Assembly (NCBI GenBank): GCA_023139105.1
Contig: JAGLOF010000058.1
Location: 1-64,000 of the forward strand
Reading direction: 5' to 3'
Source of the DNA: a bacterium
GTDB taxonomy: Bacteria; Zhuqueibacterota; QNDG01; JAGLOF01
DNA length: 64,000 bases
Of this stretch, positions 44,093 through 53,568 are shown piece by piece. The notes under the pieces are model-generated. The model was not told the DNA's origin. It saw nothing but the letters and a program-made list of their open reading frames with translations, and did no database searches. Each line of letters starts with the position of its first letter. Position 1 is the stretch's first letter. A program made the position numbers and the translations under genes.

Positions 44093-45046
44093 ATGAAAAG
44101 TTGGTACCATTTAGCTTATGTTAGGAATTTAATTTTGATAAATACCGTGCTCGGACCTATTACCAAAGAGAAACTGGGTAACACTAGAATTCATGAACAT
44201 ATTTTATGGGCCTGGACAGGCACTAGTCGGCAAACTTATGATAAAGCGGCACTTTTAACTGTGATGGTGCCTTATTTAAAAGAATTGAAATCATTAGGTT
44301 GTGATACACTTGTTGAAATGACTCCTTTGGGTGCAGGACGGGATGTTTCAGTTCTAAAAGAGCTGTCAGAAAAAACGGGACTCAATATCATTGCTAATTG
44401 TGGTGTTTGGGATGGATTAGACTATAATCAAGTTTTTGTTCCAACTGAATTACTTACAATGAAGTCAAATGATATTGCAAAACAATGGATCAACGAATAT
44501 AAAAATGGAATTGATGGTACTTTGATAAAACCTGGAGTAATAAAAATTGGACTTGGTGACAATGATCAACTATCATCTTTTCAATTGGAGTTTTTAAAAG
44601 CAGCTTTTTTGACTAGTGAAGAAACTTCTTTACCAATAGTAGCACATATATGTTCTTCCTATTCAGCTCGTCAAATAGTGCGTATAATGAAAGAATTAAA
44701 TTTCAATTTAAAGAAATTCATCTGGAGTCACGCTGACTTTTCTTTTGATATTGAAACAATTGTTAAACTGGTGAAAGATGGAATTAAAATTGAACTAAGC
44801 TGGCATGTAGGTACTGGTAAAAAAACGGATTGGTATAAAAATCTGTTTAAAGAATTATCTGAATTGAACCTACTTGACAATGTGTTCTTATCGCAAGATG
44901 CTGGTGGCTTTCATAATGGCAAAATTGTTAGTTATTCAGAGTTCTACTCTCATTTTTTGTTGGTTTGTTTTGACGATAATTTGGCTTCAACTGATATTAT
45001 TTCAAAACTAATGATTGATAATCCTGCAAAAGTATTAGATATTTAA
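44093..45046 (+). CDS. Phosphotriesterase-family metal-dependent hydrolase
   Basis: About 317 residues. The amidohydrolase-type binuclear metal site is complete: His-x-His in GNTRIHEHILW, the carboxylatable Lys in IKPGVIKIGLG, His in PIVAHICSSYS, His in KFIWSHADF, and Asp in VFLSQDAGG. That places it in the phosphotriesterase-like lactonase/hydrolase family; known members cleave lactones (quorum-sensing molecules), carboxylesters or phosphotriesters. The substrate is unknown. ATG 44093 is used; a GTG 15 bp earlier overlaps the cassette boundary. No clear ribosome site. Cytosolic, no signal. Confidence 0.85.
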   Translation: MKSWYHLAYVRNLILINTVLGPITKEKLGNTRIHEHILWAWTGTSRQTYDKAALLTVMVPYLKELKSLGCDTLVEMTPLGAGRDVSVLKELSEKTGLNIIANCGVWDGLDYNQVFVPTELLTMKSNDIAKQWINEYKNGIDGTLIKPGVIKIGLGDNDQLSSFQLEFLKAAFLTSEETSLPIVAHICSSYSARQIVRIMKELNFNLKKFIWSHADFSFDIETIVKLVKDGIKIELSWHVGTGKKTDWYKNLFKELSELNLLDNVFLSQDAGGFHNGKIVSYSEFYSHFLLVCFDDNLASTDIISKLMIDNPAKVLDI

Positions 45047-45060
45047 ATAAAAGAATACAA

Positions 45061-45243
45061 TACACATAACAAATAAGATTCACACTCAACCAACGTTAGA
45101 GTGGCAAATCAGGACGTGGACGAGGCCGGCATCGGGTGTCCCGGACAGTGTGGCATAGAAAAATAAACATGTGTGGCACGTAACACACGAGTGATTGTTC
45201 ATTATCATGGTCACTCGTCGCAGAAATAAAATCGTTAGCCTTA
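45061..45243 (+). repeat. attC-like site with hairpin module
   Basis: TACACATAACAAATAAGATT, CAACCAACGTTAGAGTGGCA, GGACGTGGACGAGGCCGG, the GAGTGATTGTTCATTATCAT / GGTCACTC hairpin, ends CTCGTCGCAGAAATAAAATC and GTTAGCCTTA. Confidence 0.7.
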
Positions 45244-45320
45244 AGGGCTGCCGATATAAAAAGTTATCTTGAAGTTTACGATATTTTTCTTACATTAAAG
45301 AAAATATGGGAATTTGTAAG

Positions 45321-45386
45321 ATGAATAAACAAAAAATATACATTAATCCAATAATTTGTACACCTGAAGAATTAATGGGAGAATAA
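45321..45386 (+). pseudogene. Internally deleted PIN-toxin remnant
   Basis: 21 codons: NKQKIYIN resembles the start of PIN-domain toxins (KKIYIDTS...), and IICTPEELMGE resembles their extreme C-terminus. The ~110 residues between, with the catalytic acids, are gone. The next ORF, 3 bp later, is the small partner usually downstream of such toxins, supporting the reading. Confidence 0.45.
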
Positions 45387-45389
45387 TAA

Positions 45390-45563
45390 ATGTGGACTGA
45401 TGCGATAGTTGAAGAAATCAGAAAATATAGAGATGAACATGCCTCAAAATTTAATTATGATATAAACAAAATATATAAAGATTTAAAAGAAAAAGAAAAG
45501 ATAAATACTAACAAAAAAATTACACTTAAACCTAAGATTTATTTGAAATCTACAGGTGCTTGA
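45390..45563 (+). CDS. Small partner protein of a PIN-type toxin gene
   Basis: 57 residues. WTDAIVEEIRKYRDEHASKF and NYDINKIYKDLKEKEKI match a short conserved protein often found just after PIN-domain genes (pattern D-x-I-V-E-E-I-R...E-H-A-x-K-F-N-Y-D). It is presumably an antitoxin; here the toxin before it is deleted, leaving a solitary partner. GGGAGAATAATAA precedes ATG 45390. The cassette ends are complementary over 11 bp. Confidence 0.6.
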   Translation: MWTDAIVEEIRKYRDEHASKFNYDINKIYKDLKEKEKINTNKKITLKPKIYLKSTGA

Positions 45564-45631
45564 TGAACACTCCTTAATTTTTTTGTAAATTATTTTATGC
45601 AGTTTTGTGAAACGATGTCACCGACCAGAGA

Positions 45632-45665
45632 TAAGGCTAACGAATAAGATTCACCCTTAAGATTC
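45632..45665 (+). repeat. Last, truncated attC-like site
   Basis: TAAGGCTAACGAATAAGATT and CACCCTTAAG, then the match to the common type stops. Marks the right end of the array. Confidence 0.65.
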
Positions 45666-45705
45666 CGAAATTTTATTAATCCGGCAATAAAACTTAAGGT
45701 CAATT

Positions 45706-45771
45706 ATGAAACGATTGATGTTATTATGCCTGTTGATAATTCCGCTAATTTTTTCATGTTCTATTGTCTGA
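45706..45771 (+). pseudogene. Lipoprotein signal-peptide stub at the array end
   Basis: 21 codons, KRLMLLCLLIIPLIFSCSIV, form a complete lipoprotein signal with lipobox and then a stop. It looks like the start of a truncated cassette gene cut off where the array meets the backbone. Confidence 0.45.
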
Positions 45772-45975
45772 TGTTTCTTAATCCTTTATCATAAAGTGAA
45801 CGCTCTGCTGTGTGCCACGCACAGCTACTGCTGACTTGGGAGGAGTAAAAAACAAGATCCTGAAACAAGTTCAGGAAGACATATAAAATATTTCTTCATA
45901 ACATCGCTCGAAATGGCTGTTTCCTGAAGAAAAACATTGATTTGCGCCAATAATTTTCTTATTATTAACGTCAAT

Positions 45976-48837
45976 ATGAATATTCATTTGCCCTCTGCCG
46001 GCCCCCTGGAAGCAGACCTGGTGATCGCCTTTGATTTTGAGACCACTGGTTTGAATCCGCGCCGCGATGAAATTATCGAGGCGGGTGTGGTGCGACTGAA
46101 AGCGGGCATTCCTGTTCATACTTTTTCTCAACTTTATAATCCCACAATACCTGTTCCTGATATAGTCACGCAGCTCACCGGGCTGTCTGATAAAGACCTG
46201 CAAGGCCAACCTGCACTTGAAGCAAATTTCACAGAACTATTTGAGCAATTTAAAGGTAATTGGTTTGTTGCGCATTCAGCCTCATTTGATCGTGGTTTTT
46301 TAAAGAACGCCTGCAAACTCTACAAGATCCCTTTCAAAGGTATTGATCCGACATTGGTTGATACACTTGAACTCTCCCGTTTGCTTCTGCCCTGGCTTTC
46401 AAATCATCGTCTTGAAACAGTTGCTTCTCATTTTGATGTTAGTCTTACAAAGGCACATCGAGCCGTTCATGACGCAGAGGCTGCAGGGAGGATATTTTAT
46501 AATCTAAGCCTGCTGGCCTGTAAAATGAGTGACGCAGCTTTTGAAAGGGCATATAAATTAGCAGACGGAGCCAAAGATGGGCTCCGTTCGTATTTTGATT
46601 GCATACTGGCGTATCGCAAAACGCATACAATGATAAGTGCGCCCCCACCTGAAGGAAGGCCAATTTCAATTCTTGGCCATGAACCTGATGTGGATAGCAT
46701 GCCCGGACATGGTGATACTGATCCGGTCAACTATTTCGGTCCCGATGGCATAATGGCACACCAGTGGCCACAGTTTGAATTTAGAGCACCTCAGCTTGAT
46801 ATGGCTAATGCTGTTGAACAGGCTTTCAAGAGAGATGAGTTTCTTGTTGCCGAGGCCGGTACAGGAGTTGGCAAGACAGTTGCTTATCTTCTGCCGGCCC
46901 TTTTTTGGTCTATGGAAGAGAAAAAGCGTGTTGTTGTTGCAACTCATACAAAGACGTTGCAAGATCAAATTTTTGCTAAAGACTTACCCTTACTCAGAGA
47001 ATTACTGGGAGGAGGATTTCTGGCTGTACTGCTTAAAGGACGCCAGAATTATCTCTGCCAGAGACGTCTGGAGACGCTTATACAGAATTCACACTCCAGG
47101 CTTCGTCCTTATCAGCGTCGTTCATTATTACCACTTCTAATATGGGCTGAAGAGACTCTAACAGGTGATATTGAAGAGAATGGCGGTTTTGGCAAAGAAC
47201 GGAATCTCGATGTATGGAGCCAAATCCATTCTGACGGCAGGTACTGCTTAGGCCCACTTTGTGAATATTACTCTTCCTGCTATTATCAGAGGGTACGGAA
47301 AGCGGCCAAAAAGGCTCATATAGTCCTGATTAACCATGCTTTGTTATTTGCAGATATTATTACCGGGCATGGTGTTCTGGGAGATTATTCTTCATTGATC
47401 GTAGATGAGTCTCATCAATTGGAAAGAGCGGCTACAGACAGCCTTGCAGTATCATTATACGAATGGGTGTTTAAAGATTTAATTGAAAAGTTAAAGGGAA
47501 AAGGCAGTCGTCAAAAAGGATTGATAGATTGGATATTTAACTGGGCCGGCGCAAAGGGACTAGCGCAGACTCGCCGGATGGATTATGATAAACGTTGTTC
47601 TGATTTAGCAGAGATTAATGAGCAGCTGGAGGCGGCCGTTTCAATCTTGTTTACCAAGCTTGGCAGCCACAAAGCATTGTCCGTACTGGGGCCCATGCAA
47701 AAATACAGGATAAGAGATAGACAAAAGTTTTTTTCTTCACTAAATGTGGAAATTACAAATATAATCGAGACTTTGAATCGGCTCCATAGCACAGCAGTAG
47801 AATTGTCCAGCTGGCTTGATATGGATTCTGATCTGGCAGATCCGGATGGGATGGATGCAGCCCGTCAGATGGAAGCCGTTGTACAGGATTTGCTTTCAAT
47901 AAAAGAGCGCATGACTCTTATAATTGATGGTGCAGGTGAAGAAGATATATGCTGGGCGGAACATGGGCGGGGTAGAGAAGAGAATACAATTTTCCTGAAA
48001 GCTGTTCCACTGGACATAGCCAAATTACTCTCTGATCAACTATATCCAGGTATTGAACGTTGTGTAATGACATCTGCTACATTATCAATTCGTGGACGAT
48101 TTGACTATGCACTACAGCGTATGGGGCTTCAATTCATGGATTCGGATAGAATTACAACCAAGCTGTTCGGGTCGCCATTTGAATTTGAATCTCAAGTGAA
48201 GTTTTTTGTACCTTCATTTATGACATCTCCCAAATCTCCTCAGTTTAGCATGTCTGTGGCATCATTACTGATACAGGTATTTGAAAATATTCATTGCGGT
48301 TCTATGGTGCTGTTTACATCCTATAAAATGTTGAAAGAAGTATATGCAGCTGTGAAGCCAACACTTTCTGCTAAAGGCGTTTCACTCTTAGGGCAGTCGA
48401 TAGATGGCAGCCGCAGCCAGCTTTTAAGGCGTTTTCGTGAAGATCATTCATCAGTGCTTTTTGGGACAGCAAGTTTCTGGGAGGGTGTTGATGTGCCTGG
48501 TAAGGCACTTGAATTATTAGTGCTCACAAAAATTCCCTTTGATGTGCCCTCTGAACCGGTTGTAGAGGCAAGAACAGAAGCTGTACAAGAGAGTACCGGA
48601 AATGGTTTTATGAATTTTGCTGTACCTGAGGCAATTGTCAAGGTCAGGCAGGGCTTTGGCCGGCTCATACGTTCGGGTAATGATCATGGTGCTGTTCTTT
48701 TATTGGATCCAAGAGTGACACAGACACGCTACGGACGTTTTTTCCTTGAAGCACTGCCAGTTCGTGCGAGCAGTGTCCAATCACCGGAAGAGTTGATTCA
48801 AGGGATGCAAAATTGGTTTAATGAAAAAAAATTATAG
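45976..48837 (+). CDS. dinG: DinG-family helicase with N-terminal DEDDh exonuclease
   Basis: About 953 residues. Residues ~1-190 are a DnaQ-like 3'-5' exonuclease (AFDFETTGLNPRRDEIIEAG, FVAHSASFDRGFL, HRAVHDAEAAGRIF). The XPD/DinG-type helicase follows: Walker A EAGTGVGKTVAYLLPA (~292), four cysteines for an iron-sulphur cluster (LCQRR, YCLGPLCEYYSSCYYQ), DEAH box IVDESHQL (~476), and ASFWEGVDVPG and QGFGRLIRSG in the C-terminal motor. It unwinds DNA 5'-3', probably at R-loops or damage. ATG 45976 has no strong ribosome site; an in-frame TTG lies 39 bp upstream. First intact backbone gene right of the cassette array. Confidence 0.92.
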   Translation: MNIHLPSAGPLEADLVIAFDFETTGLNPRRDEIIEAGVVRLKAGIPVHTFSQLYNPTIPVPDIVTQLTGLSDKDLQGQPALEANFTELFEQFKGNWFVAHSASFDRGFLKNACKLYKIPFKGIDPTLVDTLELSRLLLPWLSNHRLETVASHFDVSLTKAHRAVHDAEAAGRIFYNLSLLACKMSDAAFERAYKLADGAKDGLRSYFDCILAYRKTHTMISAPPPEGRPISILGHEPDVDSMPGHGDTDPVNYFGPDGIMAHQWPQFEFRAPQLDMANAVEQAFKRDEFLVAEAGTGVGKTVAYLLPALFWSMEEKKRVVVATHTKTLQDQIFAKDLPLLRELLGGGFLAVLLKGRQNYLCQRRLETLIQNSHSRLRPYQRRSLLPLLIWAEETLTGDIEENGGFGKERNLDVWSQIHSDGRYCLGPLCEYYSSCYYQRVRKAAKKAHIVLINHALLFADIITGHGVLGDYSSLIVDESHQLERAATDSLAVSLYEWVFKDLIEKLKGKGSRQKGLIDWIFNWAGAKGLAQTRRMDYDKRCSDLAEINEQLEAAVSILFTKLGSHKALSVLGPMQKYRIRDRQKFFSSLNVEITNIIETLNRLHSTAVELSSWLDMDSDLADPDGMDAARQMEAVVQDLLSIKERMTLIIDGAGEEDICWAEHGRGREENTIFLKAVPLDIAKLLSDQLYPGIERCVMTSATLSIRGRFDYALQRMGLQFMDSDRITTKLFGSPFEFESQVKFFVPSFMTSPKSPQFSMSVASLLIQVFENIHCGSMVLFTSYKMLKEVYAAVKPTLSAKGVSLLGQSIDGSRSQLLRRFREDHSSVLFGTASFWEGVDVPGKALELLVLTKIPFDVPSEPVVEARTEAVQESTGNGFMNFAVPEAIVKVRQGFGRLIRSGNDHGAVLLLDPRVTQTRYGRFFLEALPVRASSVQSPEELIQGMQNWFNEKKL

Positions 48838-48855
48838 ATAAATCCGGAGGAATAG

Positions 48856-50316
<1,461 letters not shown>

Positions 50317-50321
50317 ACAGA

Positions 50322-50385
50322 AAAACCGCGATTATTCAATATGCATAACGTTATATATGCAATTTGAATGATCCCGGTTTTAGAG
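50322..50385. terminator. Hairpin terminator between guaB and rpsT
   Basis: AAAAACCG-CGATTATTCAA on the left pairs with TTGAATGATC-CCGGTTTT on the right, with an internal TATGCA/TGCATA stem. A-rich and T-rich flanks on both sides let it serve both converging genes. Confidence 0.6.
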
Positions 50386-50405
50386 AGACAGTAATGCAGA
50401 GGAAC

Positions 50406-50660
50406 TTACGACATGGCGTTGACGCGAGTAGTTAGCTGGGATTTGAGATTTGCAGCCTTGTTGCGATGAATAAGTCCCTTAAGGGCCATGCGATCAAGTA
50501 TGCTTATGGTATTGGTCAACTCTTTTGTGGCTACATCTTTGTTCTCGGCACCAAGAATACGCTTGATGGCGGTTTTCATGCGTGACTGTTTTGCCATATT
50601 ACGGACGCGACGGCGTTCTGATTGGCGGACTCTTTTTACTGCTGATTTATGCTGTGGCAT
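50406..50660 (-). CDS. rpsT: 30S ribosomal protein S20
   Basis: 84 residues, highly basic. MPQHKSAVKRVRQSERRRVR, NMAKQSRMKTAIKRIL, and ALKGLIHRNKAANLKSQLTT are the S20 pattern. It binds 16S rRNA at the base of the 30S body. On the minus strand, with GAGGAAATTC before the start. Faces guaB tail to tail. Confidence 0.95.
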   Translation of the reverse strand: MPQHKSAVKRVRQSERRRVRNMAKQSRMKTAIKRILGAENKDVATKELTNTISILDRMALKGLIHRNKAANLKSQLTTRVNAMS

Positions 50661-50774
50661 TGAATTTCCTCTTCAAGTTACCTGTTTTTATGTTCTTATC
50701 GTGCATTTGCACGAGTTTGATCTATTAGAATAGAAATTAATATACAAAATTGCTCTTTTTTTGTCAAGGAGTTA

Positions 50775-51380
50775 ATGTATAAATTGTTATTAGCGTGTAT
50801 AATTGTTATTTTATTTTTTGTAGTCATTTTTTGGATACTTGTTGCTCAATTGCATTTACAATGGCAAATTGAAGTCTCAACTTCTCTGTGGCAATGGAGT
50901 GTGATCATTAATGGCACTGCCAATTGCTATAGTTATGAACTGGGAAACAATGTTAGTTTTAAGCAGCCTGTTATATATATATTAGGGAAACCGGTGAGTA
51001 TTGGTTCTTCAGTGAACACAAAAGCTACCGGGTCTAAGAAAAAGATTAGAAGAAAACGAAGTTTTTCCGGACAATGGATTGCTGCGGCATTGAAGGTACT
51101 GCCTCGCAGGCTGATAAAGCTTGTACAGCTGATTCAGTGGCAAGGTGGTTTTATCCAATTTTCCGGAGGCTTTGAAGATCCGGCTCTGACAGGATATTGT
51201 GCGGGTTTGGGACATATGTTTTCAGGTTATGGCAATTCTTTTAAAGTAAATATAGTACCGGATTTCAATGATACTACATGGAGAATCAGAAGCCGTGGAA
51301 GAATGTCAGTTCGGCCAATCCGGCTTATTTTCTGGAGTATCCGCTCATTATTTATGATGTGGATGACGATAGTCAAATGA
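50775..51380 (+). CDS. DUF2953-like membrane-associated protein
   Basis: 201 residues: an N-terminal membrane helix (LLLACIIVILFFVVIFWILV), a beta-rich stretch (LHLQWQIEVSTSLWQWSVII), a basic linker, and GGFIQFSGGFEDPALTGYCAGLGHMFSG, the most conserved block of DUF2953 proteins. These often occur in operon with GerW-type proteins, as here (18 bp gap). Function unknown. CAAGGAGTTA precedes ATG 50775. Confidence 0.72.
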   Translation: MYKLLLACIIVILFFVVIFWILVAQLHLQWQIEVSTSLWQWSVIINGTANCYSYELGNNVSFKQPVIYILGKPVSIGSSVNTKATGSKKKIRRKRSFSGQWIAAALKVLPRRLIKLVQLIQWQGGFIQFSGGFEDPALTGYCAGLGHMFSGYGNSFKVNIVPDFNDTTWRIRSRGRMSVRPIRLIFWSIRSLFMMWMTIVK

Positions 51381-51398
51381 TCATTTAAGGAGATTATC

Positions 51399-51776
51399 AT
51401 GGTGATAGAAGAACTGGTTAAAACGGTGTTGTCTGAGATGCGGCAGTTGGCCAAGACCGAGACAGTCATTGGAGACCCTGTTAAAATTGGTGATGTAACA
51501 TTGATTCCGGTTTCGCGCCTGTCAATTGGCTTTGGAGTGGGTGGAGGGCAGGCGGGAAAGGAAAAGAATGAGGCTGAAGCTACTGGTGGTGGTGCTACAG
51601 TAGAACCTCTGGCATTTTTTGTGATAAGAGGGGATGAAGTAGAGTTGGTCTCAATAAAGAAACAAGAGGCTCAATGGACAAAGCTTTTAAAGCTGGTCCC
51701 TGATTTATTTGACAAAGTAAAAGATATTTCATCTAAAGACAGTCCTACGCCTACAGAGAAAGGTGAGAAAGAATGA
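51399..51776 (+). CDS. GerW/YtfJ-family protein
   Basis: 125 residues. AKTETVIGDPVKIGDVTLIP, VSRLSIGFGVGGG, GGGATVEPLAFFVIRGDEVE, LVSIKK follow the GerW (YtfJ) pattern. In Bacillus the homologue is a spore protein; in non-sporulating bacteria its job is unknown. Located between a DUF2953 gene and a UVR-motif gene. Stop overlaps the next start (ATGA). Confidence 0.85.
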   Translation: MVIEELVKTVLSEMRQLAKTETVIGDPVKIGDVTLIPVSRLSIGFGVGGGQAGKEKNEAEATGGGATVEPLAFFVIRGDEVELVSIKKQEAQWTKLLKLVPDLFDKVKDISSKDSPTPTEKGEKE

Positions 51777-51994
51777 GACGAAAACGGTCTGCCGGTCAGG
51801 GTGATTTATTCGCAGTAACTAATCAACAAGACACACAGAATCGTATAAGGGAACTGGATAAGTTAATTGCCTCAGCACTGAAAAAAAATGATTATCAGGC
51901 TGCAAAGAATTTGACACAGGAGCAGGAGATACTGATTCAAAAAATGGTGGAAAGCGGTGATGAATCCGGCGCAGATATAGGAGAGATTAGTTGA
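51773..51994 (+). CDS. Small UVR-motif protein
   Basis: 73 residues. [21 protein letters not shown] and [15 protein letters not shown] form one UvrB/UvrC-like (UVR) helical hairpin, a protein-protein contact motif. No catalytic domain. It overlaps gerW by 4 bp and dut by 4 bp, so the set is translationally coupled. Confidence 0.7.
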   Translation: MRRKRSAGQGDLFAVTNQQDTQNRIRELDKLIASALKKNDYQAAKNLTQEQEILIQKMVESGDESGADIGEIS

Positions 51995-52440
51995 TAGCTA
52001 CATTGAAAATTGCCATTGTGGTGGAGGCTGATGCCAGGGATCTGCCATTACCGGTCTATCAGACCCCGGGATCTGCCGGTATGGATTTATTGGCAGCAGT
52101 TGCAGAACAAATTGTATTAAAGCCTGGTGAATTTAAACTTATTCCCACTGGAATTCGCATTGCTGTTCCTGATGGGTATGAAGCTCAGGTAAGACCACGC
52201 AGCGGCCTGGCGTTTAAGTATGGTATAGGTGTCATGAATGGACCCGGTACTATTGATTCTGATTATCGGGGGCCGGTAGGAGTCATACTCTTTAACTTCG
52301 GCCCGGAGCCATTTGAGATTCGCCGTGGTGACCGCATTGCCCAAATGGTCATTGCCAGGCATGAGCGGGCAGAGTGGGTACTTGCTGATTCTCTGGATGA
52401 GAGCCAGCGCGGTAGTGGGGGGTTTGGGTCTACGGGATGA
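51991..52440 (+). CDS. dut: Deoxyuridine 5'-triphosphate nucleotidohydrolase
   Basis: 149 residues, TTG start. All five trimeric dUTPase motifs are visible: [11 protein letters not shown] (1), [11 protein letters not shown] (2), [20 protein letters not shown] (3, with catalytic Asp), [12 protein letters not shown] (4), [10 protein letters not shown] (5, Gly-rich P-loop tail). It hydrolyses dUTP to dUMP, keeping uracil out of DNA. Start overlaps the UVR gene stop. Confidence 0.96.
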   Translation: MIATLKIAIVVEADARDLPLPVYQTPGSAGMDLLAAVAEQIVLKPGEFKLIPTGIRIAVPDGYEAQVRPRSGLAFKYGIGVMNGPGTIDSDYRGPVGVILFNFGPEPFEIRRGDRIAQMVIARHERAEWVLADSLDESQRGSGGFGSTG

Positions 52441-52525
52441 AAATACTTGTATTCATCCATTTAATGCCCTAAGTTTTTTGAATACTCTCTTTGTGTTAAA
52501 TATAAACAATTTTCTGGAGGCACTG

Positions 52526-53407
52526 ATGAAAACACAGAATTTGATATTGCGTATGCTGACAGTGGCTGTATTTTTACTGTTTTCAGCTTCATTATTGGCA
52601 CAGGATAGTGGTGGTAAATGGGACAAATGGAAATGGGGAGTGGGAATCAGGCCTGCTTATAATTTGTACAGCCTTGGTGATTTTAAAGATGCTAAAGACA
52701 GCTTTATGGACAAGGCAAATGATAATATGGGGGATCCGTCAGTAAAATCTTTTGGCGGTTCAATGACTGCCCAGGTTACAGCATTCGGCATCTATAAATT
52801 AAAAGAGAATCTTGATGTTGGATTCAGCCTTGGTTATTGGCATCTGGGTGGTGGTACTTATCAGTTTAAAAGAAATTTCTCAGAAGTTGGCAAGGCCATC
52901 TACGCTTCAAGTATATCGACATATAGTTACGGCCTCTCGGCATTTGCCATACCGTTTGAACTATTTGCAATGACGCCTGTTTCATTTATGGGTACTACCT
53001 TAATGGCTCGTTTTGCCCTGGGATTGATGTATGTCTCCGGTAGTATTGATTATAAGAATAGTTACCAATACGATAGTAGTGACTATACAAGTCATGGAAC
53101 GTTAAAGGATTCACAACTTGGCAGTAATTTCAGTGCGGGACTTGAATACCAATGCACGGATTGCCTTTTTTTGAAATTCATTATGGGTTTCATGTGTGCC
53201 AAACTGGATGGTTTTGAGGGGGATGTAGTAAATGATAGTGGTTCCAAACAACGCCAGAGTTTAGCGGTATGGGATGATGATTATGGTTTCTCTGTAGGCA
53301 CAACGGATGCTGATGATCCCTGTACTGGCAGCCGTCCAGCAGTAGTTGCTCTCTCCGGAATGTATTTCATGTTGGGGGCTCAGTGGTATTTTGATTGTTG
53401 TTTTTAG
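52526..53407 (+). CDS. Outer-membrane beta-barrel-like protein
   Basis: About 293 residues. A signal peptide (LTVAVFLLFSASLLAQ) precedes alternating amphipathic strands with aromatic belts (WKWGVGIRPAYNLYSLGD, MTAQVTAFGIYKLKENLDVG, FSLGYWHLGGGTYQFK, GLEYQCTDCLFLKFIMGFMC), ending MYFMLGAQWYFDCCF with terminal Phe, typical for barrel assembly. Family not named. CTGGAGGCACTG precedes ATG 52526. A terminator shared with rocD follows. Confidence 0.75.
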   Translation: MKTQNLILRMLTVAVFLLFSASLLAQDSGGKWDKWKWGVGIRPAYNLYSLGDFKDAKDSFMDKANDNMGDPSVKSFGGSMTAQVTAFGIYKLKENLDVGFSLGYWHLGGGTYQFKRNFSEVGKAIYASSISTYSYGLSAFAIPFELFAMTPVSFMGTTLMARFALGLMYVSGSIDYKNSYQYDSSDYTSHGTLKDSQLGSNFSAGLEYQCTDCLFLKFIMGFMCAKLDGFEGDVVNDSGSKQRQSLAVWDDDYGFSVGTTDADDPCTGSRPAVVALSGMYFMLGAQWYFDCCF

Positions 53408-53511
53408 AAATTATGTCACTCCATGGATATAGATGCAGGAACTATTGCCTACGAAAAAGAGCGGAAGAGAGAAAGAGTACACAACATCAAAAGAGCTACA
53501 ATCTGTTAATA

Positions 53512-53543
53512 AAAAAAGCCCCGACCGATTGGTCGGGGCTTTT
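53512..53543. terminator. Bidirectional terminator between barrel protein and rocD
   Basis: AAAAGCCCCGACC-GATT-GGTCGGGGCTTTT is a perfect 13-bp stem with A/T tails on both sides, placed between two converging genes. Confidence 0.92.
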
Positions 53544-53568
53544 GATATAGTAATAAAATTTCCAGTGC

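Larger units (their letters stand above)
24224..45665 (+). mobile_element. Integron-like gene cassette array without integrase (CALIN candidate)
   Basis: About 18 attC-like sites of 95-290 bp separate units of one or two genes. The left half of most sites starts AACGAATAAGATTCACCCTC and continues with the GGCCCTGCGGCAAATCGGGA block; the right half ends with CGCAGAA and CGTTA. Several units begin and end with complementary sequence: 31557-31568/32701-32712 and 41459-41470/42133-42144 (12 bp each), 45233-45243/45632-45642 (11 bp), 30700-30709/31471-31480 (10 bp), 33905-33913/34840-34848 (9 bp), 24227-24240/24404-24417 (14 bp). This is what integrase-mediated insertion between G and TT of attC produces. 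Genes are almost all on the plus strand. No tyrosine recombinase or attI is visible in the window. Confidence 0.8.

Noticed and set aside
24224-45665. CRISPR array
   Set aside because: Repeat spacing is gene-sized and irregular, units contain genes, and no cas genes are present.
19000-46000. Integron integrase or other tyrosine recombinase
   Set aside because: No open frame shows the R-H-x-x-R-Y pattern in the window; the array is therefore described as lacking its integrase.
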